Shown here in pieces: positions 22,579-35,976 of a DNA stretch of 64,000 bases. Below the pieces are notes generated by a model. The model did no database searches. It was not told the origin of the DNA and saw only the letters and a program-made list of their open reading frames with translations. Position numbers and translations under genes: made by a program. Positions within the stretch are counted from its first letter, which is position 1. The number at the start of each line of letters is the position of its first letter. Source of the stretch: Acanthochromis polyacanthus (Eukaryota > Chordata > Actinopteri > Pomacentridae); contig NC_067127.1 of assembly GCF_021347895.1 (NCBI RefSeq), positions 18,138,984-18,202,983 of the forward strand. The letters run 5' to 3'.

Positions 22579-25500
22579 AATACACCACACCAGCTCCTTA
22601 TATCAAATTATCACGTCCCATGAGTCTTTATTATGCATTCGACAAACCTGGTGTTATGTAGGTGGTTTTATGTTCTCAAAGTGAACATGATGTTATTAAT
22701 TCTGTCAGAGAGATCATTTTTTTCTCAATATAAAATAATTTTCAGTTATGTTGCCTTCGCCAGAAATATGTCCTTTATACACCGATCAGCCACACAATTA
22801 AAACAGAGTGAAGTGAATGGTAATGATTATCTTATTTCAGTGCAATGTTCTGCTGCGGAACTATGTGTCGTGGCATTTTTGTAGGTGATACTTTGACACA
22901 TACCACTATTTACATACCACATAACAAGATTTTCAGAATAAAGTTGCACTTGGGTGTATTTGGCAACAGTCATAAGCACTAATAGCGGTGGTCAACGCTG
23001 GAAGCAACTACAAAGATGACAAATTCATAATTGGTTTGGATTTGAGAAGCCAATTGTAATTTCCAGCTTCATCCCAGTACAGCTCGAAGAACATGACAAA
23101 GAGCCCAAAGTGTTAACTCTACCTCCAAACTCCCCAAAGCACTGTTCGATCAAGCCTCCACAGAATGAATAGAACAAGCATGATTCATAGAATATGAAAG
23201 GATCAGAGATGAGAGCTGTTTTAGTGGAACTGGGAGACCCATGCAGAAACAGGAGGCTGTTTCAGTGTTGTGGCTTCTTGCTGCATGCCGTCCATCAAAG
23301 CATACAAACACTGAGATGAGTACTGACTTTAAATGGAGAAAACAGTTTGCGAGGAAAATATATATTAAATTTTATTGTATGCATTATGTAATGTAATATA
23401 TGTAAACAATGCATGTCATGTATTTATAACCAACAGTCTGGCCTATTGTACAAAGCATCCTAAACAATCAGTGGTTAAACAGAATAAACAGACATTTTTC
23501 TATGCAAAATAGTGAATGCACATTTTTTTCAGTCACACATCTCCTTTAAACGTCAATTAACCTTGCATAAAATCTTGTTCTTCATTTTATTTCTCTCTTC
23601 TCTTGTGTATTTAAAGAAAAACACGAGTTGATTAGCTGCTGCTAAGTTCTGTATATATGCGCCAGCTTTGTTTAATTTAATATGTTTCCCTATAGATCCA
23701 CCGCCAAGACAGTCAAAAATGGATTGGCATATTGGAGGTTTCATATTGCAAGTGCATGTTTTAATTTTAACAAACTACATGAAAACAAACTCTGTGATTT
23801 CCGGCTTTCGACTGTACAGTGTGCGAGCAGAGAGTCTTAGCAGCCACAGCAGAGCTCAGAGTCCCAACAGTCTCAGCCACTCTTCTGGTCTTCCTCCTCT
23901 TGAAAGTGTTTGCAACTAGGTCAGTAGCTGTTCGCATAATGCAGCTCACCTTTATGGCTGCTGTACCTGGTGCAGAGCAGATAATTTGGGTAATCCTTCA
24001 GCTCTCTTCCAGGACATTTCCCAGCGGCCTCAGCGGTGGTCCATGGAGCAGAGTGTGTGGGTTCACTGCAGCAGTGGTGCACAGAGGGTTTGTTTATTTA
24101 TTGAGCCTTTTAAATTATTTATTCCTCTACACGCTGATATCATTATAGAAGAGCCTGTGCCTTTTAAAGATTTTTCAGCGAGGTTCGATGAATTATCACT
24201 GCTTACTAACCACACTGTAGCATTTACCGCACTTTACTTCAAAGCCCACCGGTTTGTGAGACGATTTAGGGAGTTTTGTGGAAGGTTAGCAGATCCAAGC
24301 AGTAAAAGTTCAGGTTGCTGACGGTGCAGAGCGTGTTTATTCTCTCTGGGTGTCACTTGGCTCAGTCCATGCTTCAATCATCAACAGCGGCCATGAAGCA
24401 GCAGAAGTGGCAGCAGGGAGGAGGATGTAACAAGGTCCTCCAGAGTGAGCCTAAGCCTGCAGATGCAGCAGGGAATACCAGCTTTGTGCAAAACTGCTGG
24501 TACTCAGATTTAAACTTCTGAACTTCAGCAGCTTTGTTTATGTTGTAATATTTGTCAGAGCAGATGATAAAACAAGTCTTGTAATCGCTCTTGTCCTCCA
24601 GTCAGACAAAAAAAAAACATCCCTTTGCTTTGGAAGTTATTAATTTTTTATGGAAAGTTGTTTCATTGTTTTTCCCTCCCTACATTAACACATAAGAATA
24701 GATCTGTGTTCCCTCTGATGCAAATATGTGGGAGTAAAGTCCACAACAGAATGCAGAAGGCGTGAAAAAAGTCAGAGAGGAGGCAATGTGAAAGTAATAG
24801 CATTAAGGGTATTTCTTTTGATAGTAGTTGGGGTAAGAAAGGCAAGTCAAAGAAATGTCTATAGGGGAAAGCAGAGTTTGCATTTATTGCAATTTTAAGT
24901 AGGAGCTGAGCTTTGATTTACAGCTCAGCTCGACTTTAAAGTCAAGTAAGGAGCATAAAGCCATTTCAAAAGCAGCTCTCCAGGTCATGCCAGGTCAGGT
25001 ATTTCCTGCCAGCAGTGTGATGGCAGTGCGTGTTTGAATGTTTTTTTTTTTTTTTTTAACTCATTGGCAACTCGTCAGCACATAGCAAAAAAAGTCTAAC
25101 CCTGACCTTTGAGGCATAAAAGGTCATCTTACCTGATTGAATCGATATCTTTCAGATGACAATGAAATCATACAGCAGATGTTATCTACCACATGGACTA
25201 AATTGTTGGAACCATTCCGGTTAAGAAAGAAAAACCCACAGAACCACAATTCAGAAGTAATGTCTGATTTTCATTAGTAACTTTTCAGTACATTTTTATT
25301 TATTTATTTATTTTATCAGTTTCAAGTTATTTCAGTGACCAGTGTGTTGTTTTCTTTCTTTGATGGAAGGGTACCAAGAATTTTGTCCACATGTAGTTGA
25401 GAAAGTCACTTTTCAGTTTTGCATACAGTGACTTCAATATGAAGTTCAGCACCTATAAAAGAACGATTCCTTTATAGGTTATATGCTTTAAAATTCCTTC

Positions 25501-27199
25501 TCATAACCTGCTCTTGTGCGAAAGCTTCTATAGTTCTTTTTGCCCTCTGCCAGTGTTTGTGTGTGTCGTATCTCTGAGTGATGTCGATCAATTTCTCCGT
25601 CTAAGTGAACCAAACAAGAGTGCAATCGCTACTTAGCATTTAAGAAACGAGAGCCTGACACTCACTTTGCCATCAATTCCCCTAGCCCTTCACTGGGGGT
25701 TTCGACTGAATGTTACTCTTTGACAGAATTGTGGTTTGTGTATTAATAAGGCAGACAGAAATCACTGAGTTCTGCAATATAGCACAGTGCCCTGAGGAAT
25801 TTACAGGAGCATGAAAGGTACATCTACAGCTGTCTGCTCATTGCTATTGATCTATTATGAATGTCAGCTTCCACTTCGGTTGTGATTCATGCAGAGTTGG
25901 AGGGTTATTGCGCTTGCTAGCTTACATATGTACACTTTTTGGAATGTAGAATATTTATTTATATTGCAGAGTAAAACCTGCAAATGGAAGCAGACACGAC
26001 TATAAAAACCTTTGGCCAAAAGCCACAGACACACTCGTGCTTTGAATAACCTGAACATGGGAATAACACGACTTTTGACTCCTGGGAAGCAACTAGAAAC
26101 TCAAACTTTTTTTTTGTTCTTTATCTAAAATCAGTTAGAACTCTACAAATGATGCTTGAACATGAGTGTTGCATTTTTCAGTTGATGTATTAATTATAAG
26201 TCTGTGTAGCACTTAGTTTAGAATCAAGGGCTATTTCTATTGCAGTTTGTCAAAAAGCAAACAAACAAAAAAATACCAAATACATAAAGTAGGGGAAAGT
26301 ATGCATTATTAATAGTTCCTTACAATTGCTATGTTATCACTTACTGCTGTGAGGAACATTGGGTAGAAGGGAACTAAACAAAATCCTGCCCTCACTCCCC
26401 CTCCCTAACTCCAAATGAGTGAGGGAGGGGGAGATAAAACAAGAATAGTAACTCATTGCCGTCATCTTTGCACCATAGTACACAACTGACCAGCTCTACA
26501 TTGTACAATACACCCATCTTCCTAGCACGGCTTCAGTAACTACTACGTCACCTTCCCTCTCCCTCCCTCTCAAAGTTGTTTGACAAATTTGGTTAATCCC
26601 AAACATCATATTTAAAGCATGACTCTGTTGACTCAGTCAAGCTGCAACTAAAGCATTCTGAAGATAAAACTTACTCAATATAGCTCAGCTATTGCAGAGA
26701 TAAACACACAAAGACAGACAGCGGGTGAATGAAATTTCCTCTATTTCCTAATTGGAGTTCTTCCATTAGTATTGTGACAGCCTTGGGAAAATACTGTAAA
26801 AATCAAGAGCTTCAATATGAGTTTACTCATCGTGGGGAGCACTATTCAGGCTGTGAAAACAGTTGTTCGAAAGGCTTCTGAATCAGTCTTTCACTAATTA
26901 ACTACGCCCTGTATCGACACACTTTTATATATTTATAAACAAGCGTACTGTCATAGGCGTACCATTTGCATCAATAAAATGTGATTCGCATTCAGGCTTG
27001 CATTGTATTTTGACAACACTATATGGGATAGTACATCAATTTATAGCTTCCCATTGGAAGCTTTCCCCTTTTGTTGCTTTTCAATATTGAATCCCAGTCA
27101 CGATAATTTTGCTCTTAAAAAAATACCAAAAAGATATTCTAACATGTGAAAGTGGAAACCTTTTTTCTGTTATTTTAAAATATAAAATGTCAAATAAGT
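22576..27199. other. gene-free intergenic stretch
   Basis: About 4.6 kb with no supported gene. Contents: a T run near 25042-25059, a (TTTA)n patch near 25297-25315, and a perfect 12-bp hairpin in a C/G-rich patch at 26395-26433. The open frames at 23819-24321 overlap each other in several frames and have no family similarity. Confidence 0.5.
26395..26433. repeat. polypyrimidine/polypurine hairpin
   Basis: Arms CTCCCCCTCCCT (26395-26406) and AGGGAGGGGGAG (26422-26433) are perfect complements around a 15-nt loop. Confidence 0.85.
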
Positions 27200-28460
27200 G
27201 ACTGCACACAGATTCTCCACCTTTTAGTGAATAATGCAGCTTCGGCGGCAATTGCAGCATTGAGCCTGTATGAATAGGACTGTTAGTCTTGCACTTCTGG
27301 GCATTGCAATTTCATCTCACTCTTTTTTGCAAAACTGCATCTGTACCAGGTTTTACTAGGATCATGAGTGAACAGCTCTTTTCAAGTCCAGCCACAAAGT
27401 CTCAATTGGATCAAGGTCTTGACTCTGACTCAACCACTCTAGAACATTTATCTTGTTGTTTTTAAACCCTTTTCTGTGTAGCTCTGGCTGTACACTCTGG
27501 GTCATTGTCCTGGACAGCAGTTCTTTTCTCAAGTCACAGTTTTCTTGCAGACTGCATGTTGGAGGTTGTCGTCCAGGATATCCCTATTCTTCATACGTGC
27601 ACTTTACCCTTTATTTTTACAAGCATTCCTGAGTCTGCTGCCAGGAAGCATTCCCATACCATGATGCTGCCCCCACCATGCTTCACAGAGGGGATGGTGT
27701 GTTTGTGATGATGTGCATTGTTCAGTGTTTACCAAGTCTCTCTAATGGCCAGAAAGCTCAGTTTTGATCTGATCAAACCAAGAACCTACTTCTAGTTTAT
27801 TTCAGAATCTCCCATTTATTATGGATTTATTATGAACTTTTTTCAATAGTGGCTTTCTGTTTGCCACTTTCCCATAAAGCTTTGACTTGGGAAGAACCTT
27901 TGAACAGCTGTTGAGCCTCCCATCTCTGCCGCTGAAGCTTGTAACTCCTTCAGAGGAGTCATAGGTGTCTTGGTGGCCTCCCTCTCTAGCATCTCTCTTA
28001 TCACTCAATTTTTTGATAACAAGCTGCTCCAGAAAGACTTATGCATGTGCCAAATTCATTCCATTTCTTAAAGATGGATTTAACTGCACCCTAAGGCATA
28101 TGTAGAGACTTGGAAACGTTCTGGTATCCATGCCTTGGCTTACACCTTTCAATAACCTTTCCACAGAGTTTCTTGGAGTGTTCTTTTTGTTTTTACTGAG
28201 TAGTTATTGCTTCACGACTGATGCAGTGACAAATAGTTACTGATTCACTAGTGAGTGGACTCTCCAGATACAGGTGTCTTTATCCTACAGTCACTTAGAG
28301 CACATTCACTTCACTCAGATGATCTCCATTTTCACTAATTGTGGCTTCTACCACCAGTTGGATCCTTAGATTGGGGCCTAGACTTATGCAGTCGCTTATT
28401 TTACATTTGTAAAAATAAAACATCAGTTTTCACTTTGACATGAAAGAGTCTTTTTTAATA
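27200..28460 (-). mobile_element. Tc1-like transposon remnant (minus strand)
   Basis: On the minus strand, SVKHGGGSIMVWECF (about 27640-27690) is the glycine-rich transposase block just after the first catalytic Asp region, and YGKVANRKPLLKKVHNK (near 27830-27880) is the end of the DNA-binding region. More N-terminal sequence, EGGHQDTYDSS, is near 27980. The frame breaks repeatedly. 'ttttcactttgacatgaaag' near 28427 is the typical terminal text of this family, so most of the element is present, but both TIRs are decayed and the ends are approximate. Confidence 0.8.
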
Positions 28461-31360
28461 CATTTTTTCAAAAAGGAAACCAATTACCTTGGGAAAAGTG
28501 AGTTAATGAACTTAATCGTATCAAGTTGATTGAAATGAGTATTTGTTCAGAATGAACATACTTTTTTCTTCAAGTCAAGTTTAATCAAACTGCTACAACT
28601 ATAAAACATTTAAAAAAAATCTACTAATTTCAAAAAATAAATCCCCTAATTATACTTCAGTTTACCAGACTTCTAATTAAATCAGCTCAAAAAGTGTGAC
28701 TTATTTTTTTGTTTTCAGAAGACTAAAGTTTCTTGCACACAGTACTTTGCACAGAATTCATGTGAAACATGGGAAGAAAGAGATCTCATTTTACATTGCA
28801 ATTCCTGCACTACATGCACTGGACCGCTACATTAATTCTGCATGAAATAACTTTTGAACAACTCTGAATAATAACACAAGTGATTAATTGTTACAGGAAC
28901 CTCGGCCATGGTAGTGTCTTGCCAGTAAACCTTAAAGGCCCTCTCCAGTTATTAAATAAACCTCTAGAAATTCATCTCTATATATCAGAATAACATATTC
29001 TGATGTTTTCTCCCTGAAAATAATCCATTCATGTCTTAAAATGGCTTAGATGTACTGTAACCCTACAACACAGAATGTGCCTCTCTTCACCCTCCTCTTC
29101 CTACTTTCTGCAGTTCAACACACCAGCTCACCTTCAACTCTGTTCAAACACTGTAAAACCACTCTACACTAGACGATGGAAAGTTGTGATATTGGAGTCA
29201 TTCCGCCATACACTGTTGCACCACCCTGCAAGTTGTCAGGATTGGTTTTGGTTTCTTAACTTATGAAACTCTAGAAGTTTGAATAATCTGTGTTTTTCAG
29301 ATTCAGCGGTACGGTGCAGGTTCAATATGGAAATGTTCAGCCATGCTTATTTTGCTCATAATTCATCTTCTAGCAAATACAGAAACACCATATGTTCATA
29401 TTAACAAGGTAACAAGCTGCACTTTTACCAGAGGGAGCCTTTCAACCATTCTCAGCCACACAAACATTAGAAGACACATCCACAGAATCAAAGTCTAAAT
29501 GCAACTGAAATAATGATCACAACACCGCTAAATTAAAAACGTAAACATTAATCCTCCTATGAGTCTTTGCACTTGCTACTTTGAAGCAATCCATATTCTG
29601 AAAAATCAAGGACATATTAAATTAAACAAGTATGCAGGCAAAAAATATGGAAAACTCAGTGTAAGTCAAATTGAAAGACTAGAATAAATTAAATAGGGAC
29701 ACTGTTTGCATTTACAGTGCAGCTACCTCGTCTAGTCTGTTCTGCAGTTTCCAGATAGCAAAGACTGTATTGAATTTGCATGACTTAGTGGCCTCACCAG
29801 CTCTGAATTTATGCAATTCTCTGATAGCAGAAACTGTATTTGTCAGCAGATGTCTGATAAATGTCTTTTTCAGTGTTGTGGAGAATCTGACATACACTAT
29901 CAAAATGATAATGTCATGCTATTGATTAGTGTTTGTATCTAGATAGCATTATCTGTATGAAAAATACATGCAAAATAGAAGATATGTGCTCTTTTCTGAT
30001 ACGGTCTCATTAATTTTCCCAATGAAGAAAACTGCTCTGATTTCCACCAGCGATCAGTATCTTATCAGCATCTACAGTATCTAATTACCATGTTAACGAT
30101 CCCTATGTTCTGATTCCTGTTTCATGATGTGAACTAATGGAGCCACAGGTTCATGAAGTCTACTCCTCGAAAACAATGAGTGTGACGGAGTGTTGTGTGC
30201 GGCTTGAAGGGTATTCCAATGTTAAGTGATATTAGATGCCAGCTGACTGTTGATGCATTAGATCCAGGTTGATTTGACGGCCTTAATAGCACTGCTCATC
30301 CAGAAGTGGGGGTTGCCCTTGACAGGAAAACAATACGGGTGTTTTGAGAGATGACACATTTGCCTTTGACTGAGTACTCTAATCATTCATATACTGATAG
30401 GAAACCTACTCTTCAATGTCAGAGGCAAGCAGCTGTTTAACTGACAGGCAGCTGTTTAGTGCTCCATCAAATGTTAGTCTTCCACAATGCTGAATAAGAA
30501 CTATACCACCTCAGTGGCGCACATAATCTCCCAGCATGTGGTTTGTTGCAGAGTTTCAATGCAAGAGTCGCTCAGGAACAACAGCGGCTGTCTGTGTAAT
30601 TGCTTCTGTGTGGGTGTTTTACTGTTCTGCTGTGTGCATGCTCAATATGCCTTAGAACTGCAGTATCTACAGTCCCTGGAACATCAACTCCCAGGAAAAT
30701 TTTGCGCGATCCTACCGCTTCGCTGTTCTCTCCGCATAAACAACTCTCAACACAGGATCATATACTTCCAGTGCGTAAATGATGTCACTTAATGGATCAT
30801 CTATTAGAAGCAATGCAGTCTCAAGTGTGAAGTGAAGTCAGGATTTTTCATGTTGGAGAGGGCTGTTTCAGCAGAGCAGCTTTCTCCACTTGTTACACAA
30901 GTACTGCTGCTGCCACACTGTCAGGCTTGATTGCATGGGTTGTTACCAGACATCACACGTCTCTTAAAAGTTTCAGCTGATTGTATATGTGAAAGCATCT
31001 CTTTATTTTTTGGTTCGTTCCTTCCTTTACTTGCACCAACCTTGAAGCCTTGCGCTCTTTACAAATGCCGTCGCTCTTTAATAGGCTTTGAGAAAGGCAC
31101 ATCGCAGCAGCTCACCAGCACACAAAAAGAGGGCAGATGTCTGGGAGCCTATTGATCTGAGATGTCTTTATTATTCAGGAGGAAACATTTTCTTATGAGT
31201 AGGAAGGCCGCGAAGGTTAAAAGCCTGCATGAAAACATTCAGGTATTACATTTTTTTAGCTATTCAAATACAAAAATATTTTAAAACTAAATTATTCACA
31301 GTTTTGAAATTAATGTATAGGGAGTACTATTCCATCATAAGTCAGTTGCAGAAAATCAAT
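28461..31360. other. gene-free intergenic stretch
   Basis: About 2.9 kb. Two related 30-nt blocks lie about 70 nt apart near 29742-29774 and 29812-29844. No gene or clear repeat family is seen. Confidence 0.5.
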
Positions 31361-31493
31361 TAAAGATCCAATATTATGCACATTTACTGGTTTACAATTA
31401 TATTTTGGTCATCCACTACAATATGCTTACATTCCTGAATTGTTCAAAAAACTTATTTCACTCATTGTGTACATTGCCAGAGCACCTCCTCTC

Positions 31494-32067
31494 TAGCCTA
31501 GCCGCGCTAGACCCATGTTCTGAAGGCACAAGGGTCTAGGGCCGCTGGACAGGGAGGGAGGCGGGCTAAAAGGTTGTCTTTCAAATCACTCTGTAGCAAT
31601 TGGGTAGGTATACAACCAATCAGTGCAACGAATAGGCTGACGGAGTTCCTAGAGCGCCGGCGGATTGTGGCTAAGGCCCATTAGCTTCCCAACCAGCGGA
31701 GCCAACTGATATATTAAGGATTTGCCATATCCCGTCAGCATAAGTCCAAATACGTCTTTCTTCTCAATGAAACACTTCAGTGCCGTCCTTTGTTTATCTT
31801 TCAAGTTGAATGTTAGCTTCAAATCTTTAAGGGCTGTGGCCAAAGCCGAGTCAAAAGATAACTGTTTATTGTGCGCCGGTTGTTTCTGTCAGAATCGTCG
31901 CCCCTCTGTCGTCACTTAGTTATGCCCGCCTTCTGACTCTACACTTCATGGTGATTGGTCCGGCCAGTTTTAGGAGAATCCAGCCTCGAGCCTTATGGAG
32001 GGTAACTAGACCCACCCTGGCAGAGAATTAAATTCGTTGCCGTGGGTTGTCTAGCGCGGCTAGGCTA
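31494..32067. mobile_element. TIR element with 9-bp duplication carrying a RecQ-like helicase fragment
   Basis: 574 bp with perfect 19-bp inverted ends, TAGCCTAGCCGCGCTAGAC, and the exact complement at 32049-32067. It is flanked by a perfect 9-bp duplication, CCTCCTCTC (31485-31493 and 32068-32076). It has no transposase. The interior holds a minus-strand coding fragment described separately. A 9-bp duplication excludes Tc1 (2 bp) and piggyBac (4 bp), is one longer than hAT, and lies in the range of Mutator-like elements; the superfamily stays open. Confidence 0.9.
31646..31885 (-). pseudogene. N-terminal fragment of a RecQ-like DNA helicase inside a transposon
   Basis: The minus-strand open frame runs from just after a TGA (near 31886-31888) to the stop at about 31646. 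It begins QKQPAHNKQLSFDSALATA and contains LKDKQRTALKCFIEKKDVF, then LTGYGKSLIYQLAPLVGK. This is the start of a superfamily 2 RecQ-type helicase domain: the Q-motif-like 'Q-xAL-x-F' helix, then Walker A as GYGKS followed by LIYQLAPL (canonical TGxGKS-xxYQLPAL). Homology continues for a few residues (LMGLSHNPP) and stops before motif Ia and the DEAH box. No upstream ATG is in frame. It is therefore a truncated, probably non-functional piece. A related fragment is at 59240-59367. Confidence 0.7.
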
Positions 32068-32430
32068 CCTCCTCTCACCTTCTGCCTGAAACACTCTATT
32101 TTAGCTCCTGTCTCTTTAAGAGTCCCATAATGGAAAGCCCAGTCTGCTCTGATTGGTCAGCTGAACCAACAAAAGTCAAGTGTCGGGATATATTTCCAGC
32201 AAAAACGAGGAAGTAATGGTGGTCTTTGTATTGCACAGAAGCTGCACATTCTTTGTTGAAGCTACTCAGAAATTGTGCAAATGTGTTACATAGTGATGTC
32301 ATAAAGTAACAGATGAAAATCTGAGGAGGAGCTACAGACAGGCAAAAAAACTACATTTTCTGTGGGAGAGAACAACTTGCTTTGGCATGAACTTTTGAGA
32401 TTTGCAGACCTTCTATGTGCATAAAAAGCA

Positions 32431-33852
32431 AAAACAGACTAAAGAAAAGCAGCAAAAAAAACCCAAAAAACCCTTCCTGACCTTTTTAAAATCATGGTAG
32501 AATTTTAAGCTTGTGCAACTGAGAATGGCTTATAACCAGAGCAATAAGGCTGAATTATCTAAAAAAAAAATAATAAAAAAAAAATCACAAATTATTATTT
32601 TTTAAGCTAAAATCTCAGCAATTACTCATTTACATTTTTATTAGTATTTCTTGATCCTGCTTGCATTTTCTATTAATACCAAAAAATTTAAATGAATGAG
32701 TATTCACTGGAAATGCATCTACTCTGTTGTTAAATAAAAAACAAGCAAACAGACAAAAAAAGTCAACAAGTATATGTCCTTGTAGATGTCAGAAAGGGTA
32801 AGAAATGATAGTTTGCTGTGTATGTACTTGTGTGCATGTTGACTTGTGAATGTTAAGGATAAAAGCAGCACTAAAGAGGCTGCACAGGAATTTGATGTCA
32901 GTGTGCATTTGATCATAAACCAAAGCTAGTAGGTGACAAGTCAGGGCTTCTGCAAAGTCATTTAAATTCATCTTCAAGAGATGACTAGTTGAAAGCCTGT
33001 TATAAACTTCAAGGCAATCCATCACCCTGTCGTTATATTTCATGTAGTGTGTTTATATGCACATCGCTATCCCGGCTATGAAGCTTACCCCGGCTTTGAT
33101 CATGTTTGGGGTATGTTGTTTACATGGAGCATAGAGACTCTGGATATCCATGTTGCCGTATGCATGATAGATTCTAGCATTCAAGCTACAGATTACTTGA
33201 CAATCTTTTAAATGTTATCCTTAATTTCATTTGACTGTACCTATTGAAAGTAAAGGCACTCTTTTGGCGTAGAGCAGGATTAGCTCGACTGCATGTCAAC
33301 ATCGGGTTGCAGTTTGAGCTTCTCCACCATATTGCAAGCAGTGTGAGATGAGAAGAAAATATCAAACAGCTTTGACCAGGGTTAGGCTGTCACTGTCCCC
33401 ACAGAGCACAGAGGAGCTACAAGATATGCAAAGATGAAGTTTGGTGACTCTGAATGCAGAGGAAAATTCCATGTGAGCAGGACCTTTTCCTGACTGTGTG
33501 ACAGCGTTTAACCGTTCGTGTGACCTGAGAAAGCACCAGCACTGGTTCCATCACTACTGAGGGTGATTATATAGTGTCATACAGGCTGGACAGTTGTGTG
33601 GAAAATCACTTGGTTTGCATTTCTGTTTGTTGCTTGGCTGAATCTGTACCTACACAGATAGTTGTCAGAAACCTGGAAGATGTATACACGCAACAGTATC
33701 CTGGATAATGCTTTCGAAATACTCCAGATTATGTCATTGGGTTTCAAAAAACTAGCATTATTTTCTGAAGTTAAGATGTGGGCTTTCAATATGGAAACAC
33801 AAAAATTTGATATTTTATAAATGATTTTAAAATAAATAGTCCTAAAGTACAG
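32431..33852. other. gene-free intergenic stretch
   Basis: Contains A-rich tracts near 32560-32585 and a possible fish repeat start near 33050-33170 ('tatcccggctatgaagctta'). No gene is seen. Confidence 0.45.
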
Positions 33853-34025
33853 TTTCATTTAGCAAATGCTTTTATCCAAAGGGACGTCAGTCTAAGAGTA
33901 GATACACCACACGGCAGGTAAACGGGGCACGAAGGGCCTTGCCTCAGGGTCTTCTCAATTTGAAACACCAATCTCCTGTGCCAAAGTCAAGGATGTTAGT
34001 CACTAAGCCACTAAGCTATCCAGCT
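33853..34025 (-). mobile_element. tRNA-derived SINE (minus strand)
   Basis: On the minus strand an A box TAGCTTAGTGG lies at 34008-34018, and a degenerate B box (TTTCAAATT) lies farther along. The tail is the widespread fish tail seen on the plus strand as 'atttagcaaatgcttttatc' plus 'caaagggacgtc'. It is short and old-looking, about 170 bp. Confidence 0.75.
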
Positions 34026-35139
34026 GTTACATAAATAAATAAATGCAGTTATTAAGATTAATCACCTTGGGATATCTGTAAACAAACAAACAGAAAACAA
34101 AGGCAATCCATTGAAATGTTTCCCAGATTTTTTCAGTCTGAACCAAAGTGTGAACTAACTGGCCAACAGACCTGACATAAAAAGCAACAGGTAGTCTTAA
34201 GCATACACACGTTTATTGGAAACTCCCTAAACAAGAGCGCAACACAAACTGATGCAAAGAAGCATAACACACACTTAGCACAGAGTTACATTCACGCACA
34301 CACATTCAGCTCCCTCAGTATCACTGTGCAATCTGAAGGCAAATCCACTGAAGCATAAAAAGATTCAAATAAACTTGGGGTATAGCTCACTTAAATATCT
34401 GCTGCTGCATAATCTAAGATTGTTCATTTGCATATCATAAGAAACAATGTCGAGTCCGATATATGCTGATTACAGGGTGGATTTTTTTTTGTATACAAAA
34501 ACCTTGATTTGTTTCCAGTGATGTGTTCAATCCGAGAGAAGCAGCTCAGAGTTCCTGCAACAAACACAGGCTCCAACGATCACACTTAGACGAGATATAT
34601 TAGAATCCTTTGTTTTCTTCATGGACAATTTCACACAGCTGCAGTCCTTTATTGTACAAGTATACAAACAGCAAAACACAGCTCAAAGAGTTCTCAAGGC
34701 CTGACATGCGTATTCATAGAAAACACAAATGGAACTGGCATGCCATGAAACAAAGATTCTTAAGTCGTACACTCTTTTTTCTTCAGACGTCTATTCGTAA
34801 TAACTGATAATTTATTTACTTTTTTTGTTACTTTTATCCCTTCGGTCCTTGTGAAGGTGAAATGACTGAAAAGAAAATCACAGAGTAACGAGCACTGGTT
34901 GCCCTTGAGCTTCAGACTTAAAAAGAAATATGTGTTATAATTATCTTTTTTCTCGGTAGAAAATTATTCTAGCTTGCAAAACGACACATCCACCATTTGA
35001 AACAAACAATGGACACCTGCTGCTACAAAACTATCTATAGCACCAAATTAAAACAGATCATGGAATGGTTCCAAGGATTGTGGGGTACTAAATCCCTTGT
35101 TGAAAAAGTGAAAAATACTCACAGATATGACTTCTGAAA

Positions 35140-35151
35140 CCCCCCCCCCCC
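35140..35151. repeat. (C)12 homopolymer
   Basis: Twelve C in a row. Confidence 0.9.
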
Positions 35152-35976
35152 AATACACACTATACCATCGAACAGGAGAGATACAGTCAAATACACGTCT
35201 ATAGAACATAATGCATCTGTGTCACAATCATTTCATCTCCAAAATCTTCCTCAAGTCACTGATCTCCAGGCCTGCACTGAAAGACTGAATGGAGCCAGCT
35301 GGGGGGCTTCGCTGTTACAGTCAACTCTCAGAGCCTTTTCAAGTCCCATCACAGAGTCTGATGTGCAGAGTTGAGCACCTGTATCCCTCTGGTGAAAGGT
35401 TCATTCTTTGTAAAGTTTCATTTTGTATTGCATCAGTGTCAGATAGGCCTCGTCAAAACCCTATGAACACACCACACGCACACATACGCACACACACACA
35501 CTCAGTTTTAAGAAGCTGCCAGTGGGTTGCATTAGTGACAGAGGCTTAGTTGTGACTGATTTTAATAAATGATTTATGAAAAGAATTTTGAACAGAGACG
35601 CTTTCCTTGTCAACTATTGTGCCACGAGCCAAATTGTGCCCAGAATGAAGTTAAACAACGGCTGCACTGGATAAAAATGACCCTCTCAAAACAAGAAAAA
35701 AACTTATGTCAAGGAACTTTTACCTTGAAATAAGTGACAAAATCTGCCAGTAGAACAAGTGAAAAATGGATTGGTAAGATTTCTTGAAATAAGATGTGAT
35801 ATTTAGAATATTGAGATCTTAAAATTAGCTGGGAAAACTTATTTTAAGCTATATTTAACCAGGATTGTCAAGTTTAGGTGTCTTAAACAAGCCAGACATG
35901 CCACAAAAAAATAGTAGCTTTTCACTCAAAAATAGATTTTTGCTTTTATGTAACCTCCTAATTTGAGATGTGTCAA

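Larger units (their letters stand above)
31361..32430. repeat. fish interspersed repeat interrupted by a TIR element
   Basis: The left part (31361-31493) has 'gatccaatattatgcacatt' and 'tttggtcatccactacaata'. The right part (32068-32430) has 'agctcctgtctctttaagag', 'agtctgctctgattggtcag' and 'tttgcagaccttctatgtgc'. I know these as one continuous teleost repeat; here a 574-bp element sits between them. Confidence 0.7.

Noticed and set aside
23819..24321. Overlapping plus-strand frames of about 110 codons
   Set aside because: Two frames are open at once with no motifs; looks like chance in a slightly GC-richer patch.
29712..29903. Minus-strand frame with an internal repeat (NTVSAIREL / NTVFAIWKL)
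   Set aside because: It reflects two related 30-nt DNA blocks about 70 nt apart; too short and with no homologue known to me.
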